Shown here one piece after another: positions 7,958 to 15,551 of a stretch of DNA of 62,177 nucleotides. A program made the position numbers and the translations under genes. The notes under the pieces were generated by a model. It made no database searches, had not been told where the DNA came from, and saw only the letters and a program-made list of their open reading frames with translations. Positions within the stretch are counted from its first letter, which is position 1; the number at the start of each line of letters is the position of its first letter. Source of the DNA: Gemmatimonadaceae bacterium (lineage in GTDB: Bacteria > Gemmatimonadota > Gemmatimonadetes > Gemmatimonadales > Gemmatimonadaceae); NCBI GenBank assembly GCA_036003045.1, contig DASYSS010000043.1, positions 1-62,177 of the forward strand. The letters run 5' to 3'.

Positions 7958-8527
7958 TTACGGACCCCGCTGCGCGGCGCTTCCCCCTGTCCCGCCCCCC
8001 GCGCCAGACTCGCGATCCGCATCGAGCCACTCCCGCGGATTCCAAGTCACGGGCATCGCGCCAACGCGTTCGAAGCGAATGCGCGGATCGTTCGACTGCA
8101 CGAGCGCCATGAGCCGGCGTCCGGTGAGCAGGAAACGCCGCGACGTTGATTCGATGCTGTCGAGGATCGTTTGCGCCAGATGCGGCTGCGCCCTGGCGAA
8201 CGCGTCGTAGCCGCGAAATACGATCACAAAGCCGCCGTCGTCCGGCACCGCCAGCTCGCCGAGGCAATCCACCCACGCCATGAGATTCGGCGCGTAGTGC
8301 GTCGGAAATCCGAGCACTCGTTTCGCGTCTTCGTGAAAAGCGTGCGGCGTGCTCCAACGCGCCGCCTCGAGCTCCCGAATGACGTAGCGCTCCTGACGGA
8401 ACCAGCCGAGGTCCGCCGAGAGAATCGAATTTTTGTGGTAGAGCGCGACCGCGCCGCGCTCCATGAGCTTCCAGTCGAGCCGCGCGGAGTCGGCGGGAGC
8501 CTTTTCCTTTCGCTTGAAGAATGCCAT
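7958..8527 (-). CDS. Barstar-family (barnase inhibitor) protein
   Basis: The 189-residue protein contains a barstar-like core at about residues 55-145: AFHEDAKRVLGFPTHY, APNLMAWVDCLGEL and later RRFLLTGRRLMALVQS. The pattern of a helix, a LGFP turn, an N-L-x-A-x-x-D-C-L helix and a hydrophobic strand matches the PF01337 fold, which binds and blocks barnase-type ribonucleases. The N-terminal 50 residues and the Gly/Ala-rich tail (GAGGGTGGSAAQ) are additions beyond the usual roughly 90 residues. No barnase-like toxin gene was seen nearby. The ATG at 8527 shares its A with the TGA of the upstream small membrane gene (TGATG), so the genes are probably coupled. Confidence 0.72.
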   Translation of the reverse strand: MAFFKRKEKAPADSARLDWKLMERGAVALYHKNSILSADLGWFRQERYVIRELEAARWSTPHAFHEDAKRVLGFPTHYAPNLMAWVDCLGELAVPDDGGFVIVFRGYDAFARAQPHLAQTILDSIESTSRRFLLTGRRLMALVQSNDPRIRFERVGAMPVTWNPREWLDADRESGAGGGTGGSAAQRGP

Positions 8528-8724
8528 CAGGATCTTGATGCGCGCAGCGCGGACCGAACGTTGACGATTCCACGCAGGAGGAAGACCGCGGCGAACGCCA
8601 CGTCGAGAAGCCGCGAACCCGACACGGTGGTGCGTGGGGCCCAGAGAGGGCGAATCGCGACGAAGGTCCCGAGGCCAATGAGGATGACACCCAGGATGAG
8701 CTTGAGGACCGAACCGGGCTTCAC
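8527..8724 (-). CDS. Small two-helix membrane protein
   Basis: A 65-residue protein with two hydrophobic stretches (about residues 5-25 and 38-55) separated by a short polar loop. No family was recognised. The GTG start at 8724 overlaps the TGA of the gene upstream by 4 bp (GTGA), and the stop overlaps the barstar-family ATG by one base. The three genes 9041-7958 therefore form a compact unit, and this protein may act with either neighbour at the membrane. Confidence 0.62.
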   Translation of the reverse strand: MKPGSVLKLILGVILIGLGTFVAIRPLWAPRTTVSGSRLLDVAFAAVFLLRGIVNVRSALRASRS

Positions 8725-9041
8725 AGTTGTCGAATGAAGTGGAGCAGGAAGTACTGGGACGAGACCACCGGGACCGCCAGCGGCAGCAGCTCGAGGATCC
8801 AACGACTTGGCCAACGGCCGCGCATCGCCGTACCGGCGAGGATCTGCAGCGTGCCGAACGCCCAGGCCGTGTACAAATAGTAGGCGCGGAGGCGCGACAC
8901 ATGGCCAACCTCGGCGCGCCAGTACATCGCCAGGAGAAGGCCGCCGAAGGTCAGCAGCAGTCCGATCGTCAAATTGGCCACGCCGACCACGCGCTCGATC
9001 TGGCGTTTGGCTCGCTCGAGATCCGGTTCGGCCTGGATCAC
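8721..9041 (-). CDS. Small integral membrane protein
   Basis: A 106-residue protein: a charged N-terminal helix (about 1-20), then roughly three membrane helices (about 22-40, 55-75 and 82-102) ending HFIRQL. No known family was recognised. The start is taken as GTG at 9041 (GTGATCCAGGCC). The frame remains open upstream without an ATG, so the true start could lie a little further out. It is the first gene of the barstar-linked trio and is divergent from the YCII-type gene at 9174. Confidence 0.6.
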   Translation of the reverse strand: MIQAEPDLERAKRQIERVVGVANLTIGLLLTFGGLLLAMYWRAEVGHVSRLRAYYLYTAWAFGTLQILAGTAMRGRWPSRWILELLPLAVPVVSSQYFLLHFIRQL

Positions 9042-9173
9042 GCCGTCGTCGGTATTGAGGGTTCCATTTCGCGGTTGTCGATTTCCGCCACCTTCGTTCG
9101 ACGTAAGGGTAAGGAGGCGACACGGAGCCGTCGACCTTCACCACGTTCACCTGTCTGGGAGAGAAGACCACCA

Positions 9174-9617
9174 ATGCGCTACATGATGATCGTGAAAGGT
9201 CCCGAGGACTTGACTGCTTCCGGACCGCCGCCGGCGGCGCTCATCGAGGCGGTCGGCAAGCTCGTCGAAGACGATGTCAAGAAGGGCAAGCTGCTGTCGT
9301 TCGGCGGTCTCAAGCCGACGTCGTCCGGCACGCGAATGCGCATCACCAAGGGCAAGATCGTCACGACCGACGGCCCGTTTACCGAGTCGAAGGAAGTGAT
9401 CGGCGGATTCTCGATCTACAATTTCGCGTCGAAGGAAGAAGCGATCGAGGAGGTCCGCAAATTCACGGAATTGCATCGCGACCACTGGCCAAACTGGGAA
9501 GGCGAGGTCGAGATCCGGCTGATGTACGAGGAGGAGGACGACGTGCGGGCGGAGCAGATCGAAGGGAGTCGTGTCCTCGAGCACGCCGGCGGCGTCCGCG
9601 GTCACGAACCTCGTTGA
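9174..9617 (+). CDS. YCII-related (DGPFTE-type) protein
   Basis: The 147-residue protein starts MRYMMIVKGPEDLTASGPPP, followed by FGGLKPTSSGTRMRITKG, the family signature TTDGPFTESKEVIGGF, and EEAIEEVRKFTELH. This is the YCII-like ferredoxin-fold family that is often encoded beside ECF sigma factors; its biochemical role is not established. The last 25 residues (DDVRAEQIEGSRVLEH and onward) extend beyond the common domain. GGGAGAGAAG lies 9-18 bp before the ATG and fixes the start. It converges on the DUF6941-like gene, with one base between the two stops. Confidence 0.87.
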   Translation: MRYMMIVKGPEDLTASGPPPAALIEAVGKLVEDDVKKGKLLSFGGLKPTSSGTRMRITKGKIVTTDGPFTESKEVIGGFSIYNFASKEEAIEEVRKFTELHRDHWPNWEGEVEIRLMYEEEDDVRAEQIEGSRVLEHAGGVRGHEPR

Positions 9618-9618
9618 G

Positions 9619-10026
9619 TCAGACCGCTTCTACGTCCCGTCGTTCGACCCGCAGCGGTACCCTCGCCACGGCGCGATCGTTGACGCGCACGTCGAACGTC
9701 CACGTGCCGGCGCGAGGGAACCCGACGGTCAGCGGAAGCACGAGGTCGTAGGCGAGCGGCAATCCGGCGACCGACGGCGAGTCGAACGTCACCGGTGTCG
9801 CCGTGAGGTTCACCATCTCGTTGCCGTCCTCGTCCACGATGTGCACGGAGATGCGTTGCCGCGCGCCGTAGTCGAGCGGTTCGATATCGAATCGCACCGC
9901 GAGCGTGACGTCGATCTTCCCGGGTAGCTCGGTCGCGTAGCGGCAGTTGTAGACGCCGACCACGTCGAGCTTGCCGTCTGCGCGCACCTGGGCACGCTCG
10001 GCAATGACGGCGATGGTCGGAATCAT
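9619..10026 (-). CDS. DUF6941-like beta-sandwich protein
   Basis: A 135-residue soluble protein with alternating beta strands. It opens [20 protein letters not shown], then [18 protein letters not shown], and later [16 protein letters not shown]. The plan (a strand of the AERAQV type, a GVYN or GIFN turn, then a long beta-sandwich with a G-T-W/Y-x-F-x-V end) matches small proteins annotated as DUF6941; the function is unknown. The start at 10026 was preferred to an ATG 75 bp upstream because the upstream residues are Arg/Ser-rich and unlike the family. Confidence 0.62.
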   Translation of the reverse strand: MIPTIAVIAERAQVRADGKLDVVGVYNCRYATELPGKIDVTLAVRFDIEPLDYGARQRISVHIVDEDGNEMVNLTATPVTFDSPSVAGLPLAYDLVLPLTVGFPRAGTWTFDVRVNDRAVARVPLRVERRDVEAV

Positions 10027-10078
10027 CGAACGACTGCGCCGCGCAATGAAACGCGCCGAATCGCGGCGCGGCGATGGG

Positions 10079-10444
10079 CTACTCGACCCATCCTTTGGCA
10101 CGCCACTGGTCGTATCCCTTCCGCGTGAGGTCGGCCAGCTCCTCGAAGAGAGCCGGGTCGACCGCGGTGAAATTGAAGCATGCTTTTCCCTGCATCCGCT
10201 TTTTCAACGCCGCCGACATCGCAGCGTTCATGCCCGAATACACCGGCATGAAGTGGTAGCTGACGTAGTTTTTTCCGATCTTCGCGGCCGCGAACATGAT
10301 CGGCTTTCTGTTCACGCCGAGCGTGTGGGTGTCCAGATAGTAGTAGTCCGACTTGTCGTGCACGGTCTTGAGGTTCGGCGCGTACGGCTTGAGAAGGGTC
10401 TTCAGCGCCTTGAAGACCGGAACGAACTCGGCGCGCGGGGGCAT
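10079..10444 (-). CDS. DUF1801-family (YdhG-like) protein
   Basis: A 121-residue single-domain protein. Residues 5-115 match the DUF1801/YdhG fold: [21 protein letters not shown], the conserved core [20 protein letters not shown], then [20 protein letters not shown] and a C-terminal helix. These proteins resemble the iron-chaperone frataxin-like fold, but the cellular role is unproved. The start at 10444 (MPPRAEF) was preferred to one 63 bp upstream, whose extra residues come from the GGTCCACC-type repeat at 10482-10505 and look non-native. Confidence 0.76.
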   Translation of the reverse strand: MPPRAEFVPVFKALKTLLKPYAPNLKTVHDKSDYYYLDTHTLGVNRKPIMFAAAKIGKNYVSYHFMPVYSGMNAAMSAALKKRMQGKACFNFTAVDPALFEELADLTRKGYDQWRAKGWVE

Positions 10445-10481
10445 GGGTCCATGGCCTTGGGGAAGGTCAAGGTACCGACGG

Positions 10482-10505
10482 CGTGGACGGGCGGACAGGT
10501 GGACC
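10482..10505 (-). repeat. GGTCCACC-type 8-bp tandem repeat, three units
   Basis: Read on the minus strand, the bases fall into three consecutive 8-mers: GGTCCACC, TGTCCGCC, CGTCCACG. It is the same unit as the arrays at 13335-13366, 14665-14720 and 15521-15544. It lies 37 bp upstream of the DUF1801 start codon, on that gene's coding strand. Confidence 0.65.
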
Positions 10506-10746
10506 AACGCGACGGCTCGGCGAGGGATCGAAAAGCGGACGCGACGCGCCTCGTTCAGACCTCGAACCGAGCATCAGTTAACCTGTCCAAATTGTTCCGA
10601 TCGGCCACAAAGAACTATTTGCCCGGCTCTGCCCGATGTATTACTTTGGGGCGCAGCGACTCAGCAGTTTTTGGCGAACACGTTCCGGAACGCATTGGGG
10701 CCTTCGCACTTCGCGATGGGCCCTTTTTTCGTTCAGGGTCGCCGGG

Positions 10747-10765
10747 GCGGCCGATTTTTGGCCGC
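10747..10765 (+). promoter_or_regulatory. Hairpin in the cold-shock leader
   Basis: GCGGCC (10747-10752) pairs with GGCCGC (10760-10765) around a GATTTTT loop. Upstream, GGGCC at 10698-10702 can pair with GGCCC at 10719-10723 just before six Ts (10724-10729), which would resemble a weak attenuator. Both lie in the putative transcribed leader. Confidence 0.4.
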
Positions 10766-10867
10766 TCGAACGTACCCCTCGTGAGGGAGTTCACGAAACC
10801 TGTGGGTCGGTTTGTACGGCATGCCCGCTACTCCGACGACACAACAACACCTTCTTTGGAGTTAGCA

Positions 10868-11083
10868 ATGGCACGTACGACCGGCACCGTGAAGTGGTTC
10901 AACGACGCGAAGGGCTATGGCTTTATCACGCCCGAGGGCGGCCAGAAGGACTGCTTCGTTCATCATTCCGCGATTCAGGGCGGTGGCTTCCGCACGCTCG
11001 CCGAAGGCGAGCGCGTTGAGTTCGACATCGTTCAGGGTGCCAAGGGCCCCGCTGCCGAAAACGTTGTGAAGGTCGGCCACTAA
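10868..11083 (+). CDS. csp: Cold-shock protein, CspA family
   Basis: A 71-residue single cold-shock domain. Both RNA-binding motifs are intact: RNP1 as KGYGFITP and RNP2 as CFVHHSAI, with the usual start [13 protein letters not shown]. The protein binds single-stranded RNA or DNA and melts secondary structure in the cytosol. The length is standard for the family. It stands alone, with a leader of up to about 400 bp upstream and a strong intrinsic terminator 14 bp downstream, so it is almost certainly monocistronic. Confidence 0.96.
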   Translation: MARTTGTVKWFNDAKGYGFITPEGGQKDCFVHHSAIQGGGFRTLAEGERVEFDIVQGAKGPAAENVVKVGH

Positions 11084-11096
11084 GGTTCTCCCGAAA

Positions 11097-11142
11097 GAAC
11101 AGCGCCGGATCGACGCGAGTCGGTCCGGCGCTGTTCTTTTTT
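11097..11142 (+). terminator. Intrinsic terminator of the cold-shock gene
   Basis: A perfect 13-bp stem, GAACAGCGCCGGA (11097-11109) with TCCGGCGCTGTTC (11124-11136), is followed directly by six Ts (11137-11142). It starts 14 bp after the cold-shock stop codon. Confidence 0.92.
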
Positions 11143-11163
11143 GGGCTGGCAAAATCCGAGGAA

Positions 11164-11388
11164 TCACGGCCGTCGCACTCTCGCCTGACGCAGCTTCCGC
11201 ATGATGCTCGTGACCACCAGCAAGGTGAGGACGACCCACACCGCGACGAACGTCTGTTGAGTCTTTTCCGGTCGATCGGCGATGTGCATGGCGTAATAGA
11301 CGCCTAGTACCGCCGCGTCGAGAACCACGACCGCGGCGATGAGCATGAGGAGATATTTCCGTACCTCTTGGGCGTTGACTGTCGGCAT
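11164..11388 (-). CDS. Small two-helix membrane protein
   Basis: A 74-residue protein with two hydrophobic helices (about residues 12-35 and 47-63), a short polar loop (HIADRPEKTQQT) and a strongly basic C-terminal tail (MRKLRQARVRRP), which predicts the tail on the cytosolic side. No family was recognised. The ATG at 11388 was chosen because upstream in-frame sequence is the shadow of the divergent HAD gene. It is divergently arranged with that gene across a 100-bp spacer. Confidence 0.6.
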   Translation of the reverse strand: MPTVNAQEVRKYLLMLIAAVVVLDAAVLGVYYAMHIADRPEKTQQTFVAVWVVLTLLVVTSIMRKLRQARVRRP

Positions 11389-11488
11389 GCCGGCTTTGTG
11401 TCCGCGACGTAAGATATCTGCACCGCGCACTGCTTCCGCCAGACGATCTCCCAAAACTCCAACAACGCCCGCCCGCAAAACCGGTTCA

Positions 11489-12160
11489 GTGCCCCGCCCC
11501 GCCATTCTCTTCGACTTGGACGGCACCCTCCTCGACTCGATCGAGCTCATTCTCTCGTCGGCTCGATACGCCTTCGGCAAACTCGGTCGCGAGTGTCCGT
11601 CGGACGAGGAGTGGTTGCAGGGCGTCGGGATCCCGCTCTTCACCATGTTCGGGCGTTATGCGCGCGACGACGCGGATAAAGTCGCGCTGATCGCCGCATA
11701 CCGTGAGCACCAGTTCGCCAACCACGACCGGCTGGTGCGACCCTACGAAGGAGTCCGCGAGCTGCTCGCGGACCTGCGCTCGCGCGGACACGAGCTGGCT
11801 GTCGTGACGAGCAAGTCCGAGTACCTCGCGATGCGCGGGCTCGCCCACGTCCGGCTCGCGCGGTTCTTCGACACGATCGTGGGCTGCGACTCCACCACGC
11901 GACACAAGCCCGATCCCGCACCCGTACGGTTGGCATTGCACCGGCTCGCGTGCGATCCCAGCGATGCGGTGTTCGTGGGTGACTCGGTGCACGACGTGAT
12001 CGCGGGGAACGCGGCCGGCGTGGCCACCATCGCGGCACTATGGGGCGCCTTCGGCCGGCGCGATCTCGAACCCGGTGGTCCAACCGCTTGGGCCGAGAGA
12101 GTTTCTGAAGTAGCCGGATTACTCGTCAGCAGTCCACCCGGCGGCGTCCTCCTGCGGTGA
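11489..12160 (+). CDS. HAD-superfamily phosphatase, phosphoglycolate phosphatase-like
   Basis: A 223-residue HAD hydrolase. Motif I is FDLDGTLLDS (nucleophile and acid/base Asp near residues 9 and 11), motif II is VVTSKS, motif III is the Lys in RHKPDP, and motif IV is VFVGDSVHD. The cap follows motif I, as in the Gph/PpaX group, so a small phosphomonoester such as phosphoglycolate, or pyrophosphate, is the likely substrate. The start is GTG at 11489, placing the catalytic motif at the usual distance from the N-terminus. Its TGA overlaps a possible GTG start of the sigma-factor frame at 12157. Confidence 0.88.
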   Translation: MPRPAILFDLDGTLLDSIELILSSARYAFGKLGRECPSDEEWLQGVGIPLFTMFGRYARDDADKVALIAAYREHQFANHDRLVRPYEGVRELLADLRSRGHELAVVTSKSEYLAMRGLAHVRLARFFDTIVGCDSTTRHKPDPAPVRLALHRLACDPSDAVFVGDSVHDVIAGNAAGVATIAALWGAFGRRDLEPGGPTAWAERVSEVAGLLVSSPPGGVLLR

Positions 12161-12237
12161 CAAGTCGCCGCCCCGGGTTCAAACCTTCCGCGACGTGGCA
12201 CCATCCAAGTGACTGCACGGATGGAGCGTCCACGCCA

Positions 12238-12816
12238 ATGGCTGCAGTGGCCATCATCGAAGCACAGTCGGGCCCAATCGGCAGCAACGATACGGACGTC
12301 GCACGAGCGGCCGCCGGGGACCGGCGCGCATTCGAGCGGGTCTACCACATCCACGTCAACCGGGTGTTTTCGCTTTGCACGCGGATGACTGGCGACCGGA
12401 CGCGAGCTGAAGAGCTCACTCAGGACGTCTTCGTTCGTGCGTGGGAAAAGCTGAACCTGTTCCGCGGTGAAAGCTCGTTCTCGACGTGGCTGCACCGGCT
12501 CACGGTGAACGTCGTGCTCAATGCGCGAAAGACCGACAGCCGCATGCGGTCACGGGTCGAAGAGACGGACGACGACGACGGGGGAATCGATGCCCTGCCA
12601 GGCACGATCGGTTCTCCCCTCGCTCCCGGCGATCTCCTCGACCTCGAGGAAGCGATCACCAAGCTGCCGCCGGGCGCGCGCCGCGTGTTCGTGTTGCATG
12701 ACGTCGAGGGCTACAAGCACGAAGAAATCGCCGAGATGCTCGGCGTAACATCGGGAGCCACCAAAGCGCAGTTGCACCGAGCGCGGCTCCTGTTGCGGGA
12801 GGCATTGAATCGATGA
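12238..12816 (+). CDS. ECF-type RNA polymerase sigma factor
   Basis: A 192-residue sigma-70-family protein of group 4. Region 2 covers about residues 20-90 (RRAFERVYHIHVNRVFSLCT, AEELTQDVFVRAWEKL, FSTWLHRLTVNVVLN). An acidic linker (EETDDDDGG) leads to region 4 at about 130-185, with the helix-turn-helix EEIAEMLGVTSGATKAQLHRA. It should direct RNA polymerase to an alternative promoter set. ATG 12238 gives a normal ECF N-terminus; a GTG at 12157 overlapping the HAD stop would add 27 atypical residues. The stop overlaps the anti-sigma ATG by 4 bp, the classic arrangement of a sigma with its inhibitor. Confidence 0.93.
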   Translation: MAAVAIIEAQSGPIGSNDTDVARAAAGDRRAFERVYHIHVNRVFSLCTRMTGDRTRAEELTQDVFVRAWEKLNLFRGESSFSTWLHRLTVNVVLNARKTDSRMRSRVEETDDDDGGIDALPGTIGSPLAPGDLLDLEEAITKLPPGARRVFVLHDVEGYKHEEIAEMLGVTSGATKAQLHRARLLLREALNR

Positions 12817-13655
12817 CGCATCCGACAATCACCTGTGACGGGTTCAACGAGCAGCTCGCCGATTTCCTCGAGCGAGCCGTCTCCGAGCCGACGCGCGCCG
12901 CGATGGAATCGCACGCCGTAGGCTGCGACGACTGCGGTCCGCTGCTCGCCGATCTGCGCCGGCTACGCATCGACGCAACGAACCTCCCCGAGCTCACGCC
13001 CAGTCGCGACCTCTGGTCCGGCATCGAAAGCCGCATCCAGGCGCCTGTGCTCTCGCTCCCCGGCGCGCGCGACGTGCGCATTCGCCGCTGGCGAAATCCC
13101 CTCGTCCTCGGCCTCGCCGCCGCGGGACTGGTCGCGGTTACGGCGACGGTCACGCACTGGGCGGAGAGTGGTGGGCCGGTCGGCCAGTTGGCGGGAAGGC
13201 CGGAAACGAATAGCGCTCACGCGCCGACGGGTTCTCCGCCTGCCGTTGCGGCGCTTCCGGATTCCGCAGTCGCTCGCTCGCAATTTCCCGCGCCGGCGTC
13301 CCGCTCTTCCGGCCCAGCGGCCGAGCGGCCCAGCGGTCTATCGGTCCACCGGTCCACCGGTCAACCCGCTTCCCCGGTCCGCCTCGCCTCCAACAAACCC
13401 TCCGCCGAGCAGACCTACGATCGCGAGATCGCGGGGCTGCTCGTCGTCTACAACCAGCGGCGGCCCGACCTCGACTCGACGACCGTCGCCGTCGTGAAAC
13501 GAAATCTCAAGATCATCGACGACGCGATCGCGCAGACGAAGCAGGCGCTGCGCCGCGATCCGGCAAGTCAATTCCTAATGGAGTCCCTGAACGACGCGTT
13601 CGACACCAAGGTCCAACTGCTCCGCAAGGTGGCGATGCTGCCGTCGGGAACGTGA
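12813..13655 (+). CDS. Anti-sigma factor with zinc-binding (zf-HC2-like) domain and one membrane helix
   Basis: A 280-residue protein. The N-terminus carries Cys8, His34, Cys38 and Cys41, the C-x(n)-H-x3-C-x2-C zinc signature of membrane anti-sigma factors. A single transmembrane helix spans about residues 95-112. The rest, outside the membrane, is a Pro/Ser/Ala-rich linker (about 120-190), then a charged helical segment (AEQTYDREIAGLLVVYNQRR and onward) that may sense envelope state. It should hold the preceding sigma factor inactive. Part of the linker is encoded by the GGTCCACC-type repeat at 13335-13366, whose four 8-bp units insert without breaking the frame. The ATG overlaps the sigma stop (ATGA). 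Confidence 0.88.
   Translation: MTHPTITCDGFNEQLADFLERAVSEPTRAAMESHAVGCDDCGPLLADLRRLRIDATNLPELTPSRDLWSGIESRIQAPVLSLPGARDVRIRRWRNPLVLGLAAAGLVAVTATVTHWAESGGPVGQLAGRPETNSAHAPTGSPPAVAALPDSAVARSQFPAPASRSSGPAAERPSGLSVHRSTGQPASPVRLASNKPSAEQTYDREIAGLLVVYNQRRPDLDSTTVAVVKRNLKIIDDAIAQTKQALRRDPASQFLMESLNDAFDTKVQLLRKVAMLPSGT
13335..13366 (+). repeat. GGTCCACC-type 8-bp tandem repeat inside a coding region
   Basis: Four 8-bp units (GGTCTATC, GGTCCACC, GGTCCACC, GGTCAACC) lie in frame in the linker of the anti-sigma factor and encode SVHRSTGQP. The unit is the same as in the spacers before the second and third DUF4097 genes. Confidence 0.7.
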
Positions 13656-13665
13656 GCATTCTCAG

Positions 13666-14613
13666 ATGACCATGCACGACCTATCGCGGCGATGCCGCCG
13701 CACCGCGCCACTCCTCATCGCGTTCGCCGCGCTCGCGGCCTCCGCCGGCAACGCCGGCGCTCAGCAACGCAGCCGGTTCGGCCACGACCGGGAACGGATC
13801 GACACGACCTTCGCCTTCGACAAGACCGGGTCGGTAACGCTCACCGCCACGAGCGGCGACATCATCGTCAGCGGAAGCTCCGACGCGCGAATCCATATCG
13901 TGGCGACGAGCGACAACGGCAACCTCAGCCTCGACGCCGCTCCCAATCGTGTGATTCTCCAGAACCGCGCGGGAGAGTCGCATTTCGAGGTCACCGTGCC
14001 GTACGGCGTCCAAGTCATCGCGCGCAGCCAATCCGGCGACATGCGCATGCGCGACACCCGGGGCGCGATCGAGGCGCACGCGAACTCCGGCGACCTCGAG
14101 ATCGAGGGCGTCAACGGCCACCTCGACGTCAACACGCTGTCCGGCGGCATCACCGCCCGCGACGTCACCGGTGATGTGGATCTCGTGACGACGAGCGGCG
14201 ACGTGAAGATCTACAACCTGCTCGGCAACGCCGACGTCGGCACGGTGAGCGGCGATGTCGAGCTGCGCAACGTGACCGGCAAGACGATGCGCGCCAAGAC
14301 GACCTCCGGCGACGTGCGCTTCGACGGGCTCATCGACGCGGCGGGACGCTACGACTTCGCCGCGCACTCCGGCGACATCGAGATGCACGTCCAGCGCGAC
14401 GCGAGCGCGCAGCTCACGGTCTCCACCTGGAACGGCGGCATCAACAGTGATTTTCCCATCACGCTTCGAGCCGGCGCCCACGAGATCGGAACGGGCATGG
14501 GTAAGCGATACACGTTCGAGATCGGCGGCGGCGGGGCGCGCATCACGGCCGAGACGTTCAGCGGCGACGTCACCATCGCCGCCAACGGCCACGGCGCCAG
14601 CCCGCGCCGCTGA
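13666..14613 (+). CDS. DUF4097 family secreted beta-repeat protein (first of four)
   Basis: A 315-residue protein with a signal peptide (about residues 1-32, ending AGAQQ). The rest is a ladder of short beta repeats of the type GDI(x)V, SGDVEL, SGDLEIEG, the DUF4097 pattern predicted to form a parallel beta-helix or adhesin-like solenoid. The function of the family is unknown; it is often found beside ECF sigma/anti-sigma pairs. It has no membrane helix beyond the signal, so it is periplasmic or exposed. The gene starts 10 bp after the anti-sigma stop, so co-transcription is very likely. A second in-frame ATG lies 6 bp downstream. Confidence 0.87.
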   Translation: MTMHDLSRRCRRTAPLLIAFAALAASAGNAGAQQRSRFGHDRERIDTTFAFDKTGSVTLTATSGDIIVSGSSDARIHIVATSDNGNLSLDAAPNRVILQNRAGESHFEVTVPYGVQVIARSQSGDMRMRDTRGAIEAHANSGDLEIEGVNGHLDVNTLSGGITARDVTGDVDLVTTSGDVKIYNLLGNADVGTVSGDVELRNVTGKTMRAKTTSGDVRFDGLIDAAGRYDFAAHSGDIEMHVQRDASAQLTVSTWNGGINSDFPITLRAGAHEIGTGMGKRYTFEIGGGGARITAETFSGDVTIAANGHGASPRR

Positions 14614-14664
14614 ACCCTGCAAACCCGCGGCCCTTTTCGACTGTCTGTCTAGCTGAGTAGTTCC

Positions 14665-14720
14665 GGTCCACCGGTCCACCGGTCCACCGGTCCACCCGTC
14701 CACCACCCGTCCACCCGTCT
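14665..14720 (+). repeat. GGTCCACC tandem array in a gene spacer
   Basis: Four perfect GGTCCACC units (14665-14696) are followed by CGTCCACC and degenerate ACCCGTCC/ACCCGTCT units up to 14720. The array fills most of the spacer and ends 6 bp before the ATG of the second DUF4097 gene, so it occupies the place of its ribosome site. Confidence 0.85.
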
Positions 14721-14726
14721 CCGCCG

Positions 14727-15506
14727 ATGCGCTCACTCTTCCCCGCCCTCGTCATCGCCGCGGTACCTGCTCTGTCGCTCGCGGCGCAGACCCCCGATTT
14801 CCACTGGGACAAGACGCTCCCGGCCGGTAATGAAGTCCACGTCGGCAACATCAACGGCAACGTCAAAATCACGGCGTCCACCAACGGGCGCGTCGTCGTG
14901 AACGGCTTCAAGCACGGCGGCCGCGACGCCGACCGCATCAAAGCGATCGTCGAAGAGTCGTCGCACGGCATCGACGTCTGCGTGGTCTACGACGATGCCG
15001 ACGCTTCGTGCGACGGCGACCGTGGCTACCGCGACCACGATCACAACTGGAACCACGCCAGCATCGACCTCGACGTTTCGGTGCCGGCCAATCTCAGGGT
15101 GTCCGCTGGCTCGGTGAGCGGTGACGTCTCGATCGACGGCGCGCACGGCGACGTCACCGCATCCGCGGTGAGCGGCGACGTCCATCTCGACCACTTGCAC
15201 GCGACGTCCGTCCGCGCCAACACGGTGAGCGGCGAGATCGACGTGCGGGTCGATGAGCTCACGGGACGTGGCGACCTCACGTTCCACAGTGTGAGCGGCG
15301 AGATCCGGCTGGAAGTCCCCAAGGGATTCGGTGCCGATCTCTCGCTCACGACGGTGAGCGGCGACATCGACAGCGATTTTCCGATCACGCTCGGAGGGTC
15401 GAACCGGTGGAGCCGCCGCCGCGTCGAAGCACGCATCGGCGAGGGAGGCCGGCGCCTCGACGTGAGCACCGTGAGCGGCGACCTTAGAATCCGCATGGCA
15501 AAGTAG
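14727..15506 (+). CDS. DUF4097 family secreted beta-repeat protein (second of four)
   Basis: A 259-residue paralogue. It has a signal peptide (MRSLFPALVIAAVPALSLAA), then FHWDKTLPAG and HVGNINGNVKITAS, a His/Asp-rich loop (DRGYRDHDHNWNH, about residues 99-111) that could bind metal, and five or more VSGD(I/V) beta rungs to the C-terminus. It has the same predicted solenoid as its neighbours. Two cysteines (about 83 and 94) flank the CVVYDDADASC loop and may form a disulfide. It follows the first paralogue after a 113-bp spacer that contains the tandem repeats. Confidence 0.86.
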   Translation: MRSLFPALVIAAVPALSLAAQTPDFHWDKTLPAGNEVHVGNINGNVKITASTNGRVVVNGFKHGGRDADRIKAIVEESSHGIDVCVVYDDADASCDGDRGYRDHDHNWNHASIDLDVSVPANLRVSAGSVSGDVSIDGAHGDVTASAVSGDVHLDHLHATSVRANTVSGEIDVRVDELTGRGDLTFHSVSGEIRLEVPKGFGADLSLTTVSGDIDSDFPITLGGSNRWSRRRVEARIGEGGRRLDVSTVSGDLRIRMAK

Positions 15507-15520
15507 TCGTCGCCCTCTTC

Positions 15521-15544
15521 CGTCAACCTGTCCACCCGTCCACC
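15521..15544 (+). repeat. GGTCCACC-type repeat, three degenerate units
   Basis: Three 8-mers, CGTCAACC, TGTCCACC, CGTCCACC, end 7 bp before the ATG of the third DUF4097 gene. The placement matches the array at 14665-14720. Confidence 0.75.
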
Positions 15545-15551
15545 ATTGTCG

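Larger units (their letters stand above)
10445..10867 (+). other. Long intergenic leader of the cold-shock gene
   Basis: 423 bp without a credible gene. It holds the 8-bp repeat cluster at 10482-10505 near its left end. The right half is locally less GC-rich (around 10575-10640, TTAACCTGTCCAAATTG and onward) and looks like the promoter and 5' leader of the cold-shock gene. The leader contains the hairpin at 10747-10765 and a weak GC stem followed by six Ts at 10697-10729. Cold-shock mRNAs in other bacteria have long structured leaders that respond to temperature; a similar role here is inference. Confidence 0.5.

Noticed and set aside
13335-15544. GGTCCACC arrays as a CRISPR locus
   Set aside because: Units are 8 bp, directly adjacent and without spacers, and no cas gene is nearby.
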